Of a stretch of DNA of 6,008 nt, positions 5,631-6,008 are shown in pieces. This DNA is from JBOHUX01 sp050734915 (GTDB lineage: Bacteria; Chloroflexota; Dormibacteria; Dormibacterales; Dormibacteraceae): positions 1 to 6,008 of the forward strand of contig JBOHUX010000144.1 in assembly GCA_050734915.1 (NCBI GenBank). The letters run 5' to 3'. The translations under genes and the position numbers were made by a program. Position 1 is the first letter of the stretch, and every line of letters begins with the position of its first letter. The notes under the pieces were generated by a model, which saw only the letters and a list, made by a program, of their open reading frames with translations, did no database searches and was not told the DNA's origin.

Positions 5631-6008
5631 ATGGCGACCGAGGTGATCATGCCCGCGCTGGGGATGGCCCAGGACACCGGCATCCTGGTCGCCTGGTTGC
5701 GCGGGGAGGGGGATGAGGTCACCAAGGGGGAGCCCCTGATGGAGGTGGAGACGGACAAGGCGGTGGTCGAGGTCGAGGCTCCCGCCTCCGGGCGGCTGGC
5801 GGCGGTGACCGCCGCGGCCGGCGACCAGGTCCCGGTCGGGCATGTCATCGCGCAGATCCTGGCGGTGGGAGAGGAGGCGGCCCCGGTGGCCGCGAGCGCC
5901 GCCACGTCGAACGTGCCTGCCGACGAGGCCGCCCCCCGAGCGCCGGCGGGCGCCGCGGTCCCCCAGGCACCACCGGCCCCAGGGCCGGGGGCGGGCGCTC
6001 CCGACGAC
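5631..6008 (+). CDS. Dihydrolipoamide acyltransferase E2, N-terminal part (cut by window edge)
   Basis: An open frame of 126 codons runs off the right edge. Residues 1-80 form a lipoyl (biotinyl/lipoyl attachment) domain beginning MATEVIMPALGMAQDTG, with the lipoylation lysine K43 in VETDKA and the following VEVEAPASGRL turn. From about residue 82 the sequence becomes an Ala/Pro-rich flexible linker, as between the lipoyl domain and the peripheral-subunit-binding domain of E2 proteins. The catalytic domain lies outside, so it cannot be seen whether this is a standard CHAT-type E2 or the alpha/beta-hydrolase fusion seen in some acetoin systems. The start has GGGAG (5617-5621) nine bases upstream, three bases after the M24 stop. 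It would accept the acyl group from the E1 encoded upstream and transfer it to CoA. Confidence 0.93.
   Translation, partial: MATEVIMPALGMAQDTGILVAWLRGEGDEVTKGEPLMEVETDKAVVEVEAPASGRLAAVTAAAGDQVPVGHVIAQILAVGEEAAPVAASAATSNVPADEAAPRAPAGAAVPQAPPAPGPGAGAPDD

Noticed and set aside
4140..5843. A 567-codon open frame on the - strand opposite the M24 gene
   Set aside because: It is a shadow of GC-rich coding sequence: the composition is dominated by Arg, Gly, Pro, His and Leu, with no recognisable motif. The + strand genes carry clear family motifs and good ribosome binding sites.
2220..6008. Naming the E1/E2 genes firmly as an acetoin dehydrogenase operon (acoABC)
   Set aside because: E1 motifs are similar, but the E2 C-terminus that would show an acetoin-type hydrolase fusion lies outside the window, and no acoR-type activator is seen.

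Overview
The window is very GC-rich and almost fully coding. It reads left to right as one regulator gene followed by a tightly packed catabolic operon on the + strand. The strong third-position G/C bias, GTG and TTG starts, GGAGG-type ribosome binding sites and a TTGACA/TANNNT-style promoter fit a high-GC bacterium (for example Chloroflexota, Actinomycetota, a Rokubacteria-like lineage or a high-GC proteobacterium). The sequence alone does not decide between these. No rRNA, tRNA, CRISPR, insertion sequence or other mobile element is visible.

Layout: positions 1-236 are a leader without a convincing gene, and contain a perfect 18-bp palindrome (127-144). A LacI/GalR-family regulator follows (237-1268). 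The next 74 bases carry a promoter whose -35 box overlaps the regulator's stop codon, and a LacI-type inverted repeat with central CG placed about where transcription would start. Five genes follow: a 3-hydroxyisobutyrate dehydrogenase-family oxidoreductase (1343-2227), thiamine-diphosphate E1 alpha (2220-3218) and E1 beta (3317-4318) subunits of a 2-oxoacid/acetoin dehydrogenase complex, an M24 'pita-bread' hydrolase (4323-5627), and the lipoyl-domain start of the E2 acyltransferase (5631 to the window edge). Junctions are overlapping or a few bases long, except for 98 bases between E1 alpha and E1 beta. That gap contains two micro-ORFs chained by ATGA and GTGA overlaps up to the E1 beta start.

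Interpretation: a sugar- or metabolite-responsive LacI repressor probably controls an operon that hydrolyses or otherwise cleaves a small substrate (M24 protein), oxidises or reduces a beta-hydroxy acid (HIBADH-family enzyme), and oxidatively cleaves a 2-oxo acid or acetoin-like ketone to an acyl-CoA (E1/E2). The substrate cannot be read from the sequence. The most unusual element is the M24 protein, inserted between E1 and E2. It keeps the fold's signature motifs, but has Cys in place of one canonical metal-binding Asp and Trp in place of the second catalytic His. This suggests chemistry other than ordinary aminopeptidase P activity.
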